DNA of 64,000 bases from Tetragonia tetragonoides (lineage: Eukaryota > Streptophyta > Magnoliopsida > Caryophyllales > Aizoaceae), in contig CM076150.1 in the NCBI GenBank assembly GCA_038025085.1, positions 4,134,001-4,198,000 on the forward strand. The letters are read 5' to 3'. Both the position numbers and the translations under genes were made by a program. Under the pieces are notes generated by a model. The model was not told the DNA's origin, did no database searches, and worked only from the letters and a program-made list of their open reading frames with translations. Below, piece by piece: positions 63,840 through 64,000 of this stretch (its first letter is position 1; each line of letters starts with the position of its first letter).

Positions 63840-64000
63840 CTGCACAACATACAAGTGGAGCTCATGAGAATAGCATATTAGCATTAGCAATCATATGGCA
63901 TAGAAACTCCTCAATAGAGGTAGAAAATAGAAAAGCAATTTAACCACCACCATCCCCTGAGCCCAAAAGAACAAGGCATTTGAATTCAATTACCAGAAGT

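Overview
The window is nuclear DNA of a flowering plant, most likely a eudicot. It is AT-rich, its genes have many short exons and long introns, and its proteins are plant types: a chloroplast CRM splicing factor, a membrane-tethered NAC factor and an organellar ribosomal L13. Plant transposon families (hAT, LINE, SINE, Stowaway and Tourist-like MITEs, Helitron) fill the spaces. I could not fix the order or genus.

Layout. 1-9.1 kb: transposon block. A 5'-truncated LINE (1263-8688, minus) is bounded by a 16-bp target duplication. It was later hit by a decayed 3.4-kb hAT element (1383-4772, 8-bp duplication) and by a 3.07-kb solo-LTR-like element (5021-8092, 5-bp duplication). 9.1-19.4 kb (+): tubulin folding cofactor B, eight coding exons, 240 aa, with one GC-AG intron and LINE, gag-like and MITE debris in its introns. 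20.9-25.5 kb (+): CFM3-type three-CRM-domain organellar RNA-splicing factor, nine exons, 908 aa. 26.7-29.3 kb (-): organellar ribosomal protein L13, five exons, 202 aa, convergent with CFM3. 29.3-34.5 kb: second transposon block (TIR element holding a Stowaway MITE and a long TAA/TTA palindrome, a 1.6-kb Helitron, a minisatellite, two SINEs). 34.6-38.1 kb (+): membrane-tethered NAC factor, four exons, 590 aa. 39.3-64 kb (-): three tandem copies (A, B, C) of a seven-exon alpha/beta-hydrolase gene; C runs off the right edge.

The four single-copy genes are housekeeping or signalling genes: tubulin folding, organellar intron splicing, organellar translation, and probably organelle-to-nucleus signalling. 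They show no operon-like coupling. The hydrolase array is the most dynamic part. Copy A has lost its catalytic histidine through a C-terminal frame disruption, copy B has a nonsense codon before its nucleophile, and copy C is intact in every exon visible. Introns of B and C can be aligned by eye, so insertions can be ordered against the duplication: one LINE relic is shared, and one LINE insertion is unique to C with its empty site preserved in B. A perfect 40-bp inverted repeat lies between copies A and B.

Exon boundaries were worked out by hand from splice consensus, reading phase and family similarity. They are predictions without transcript support.
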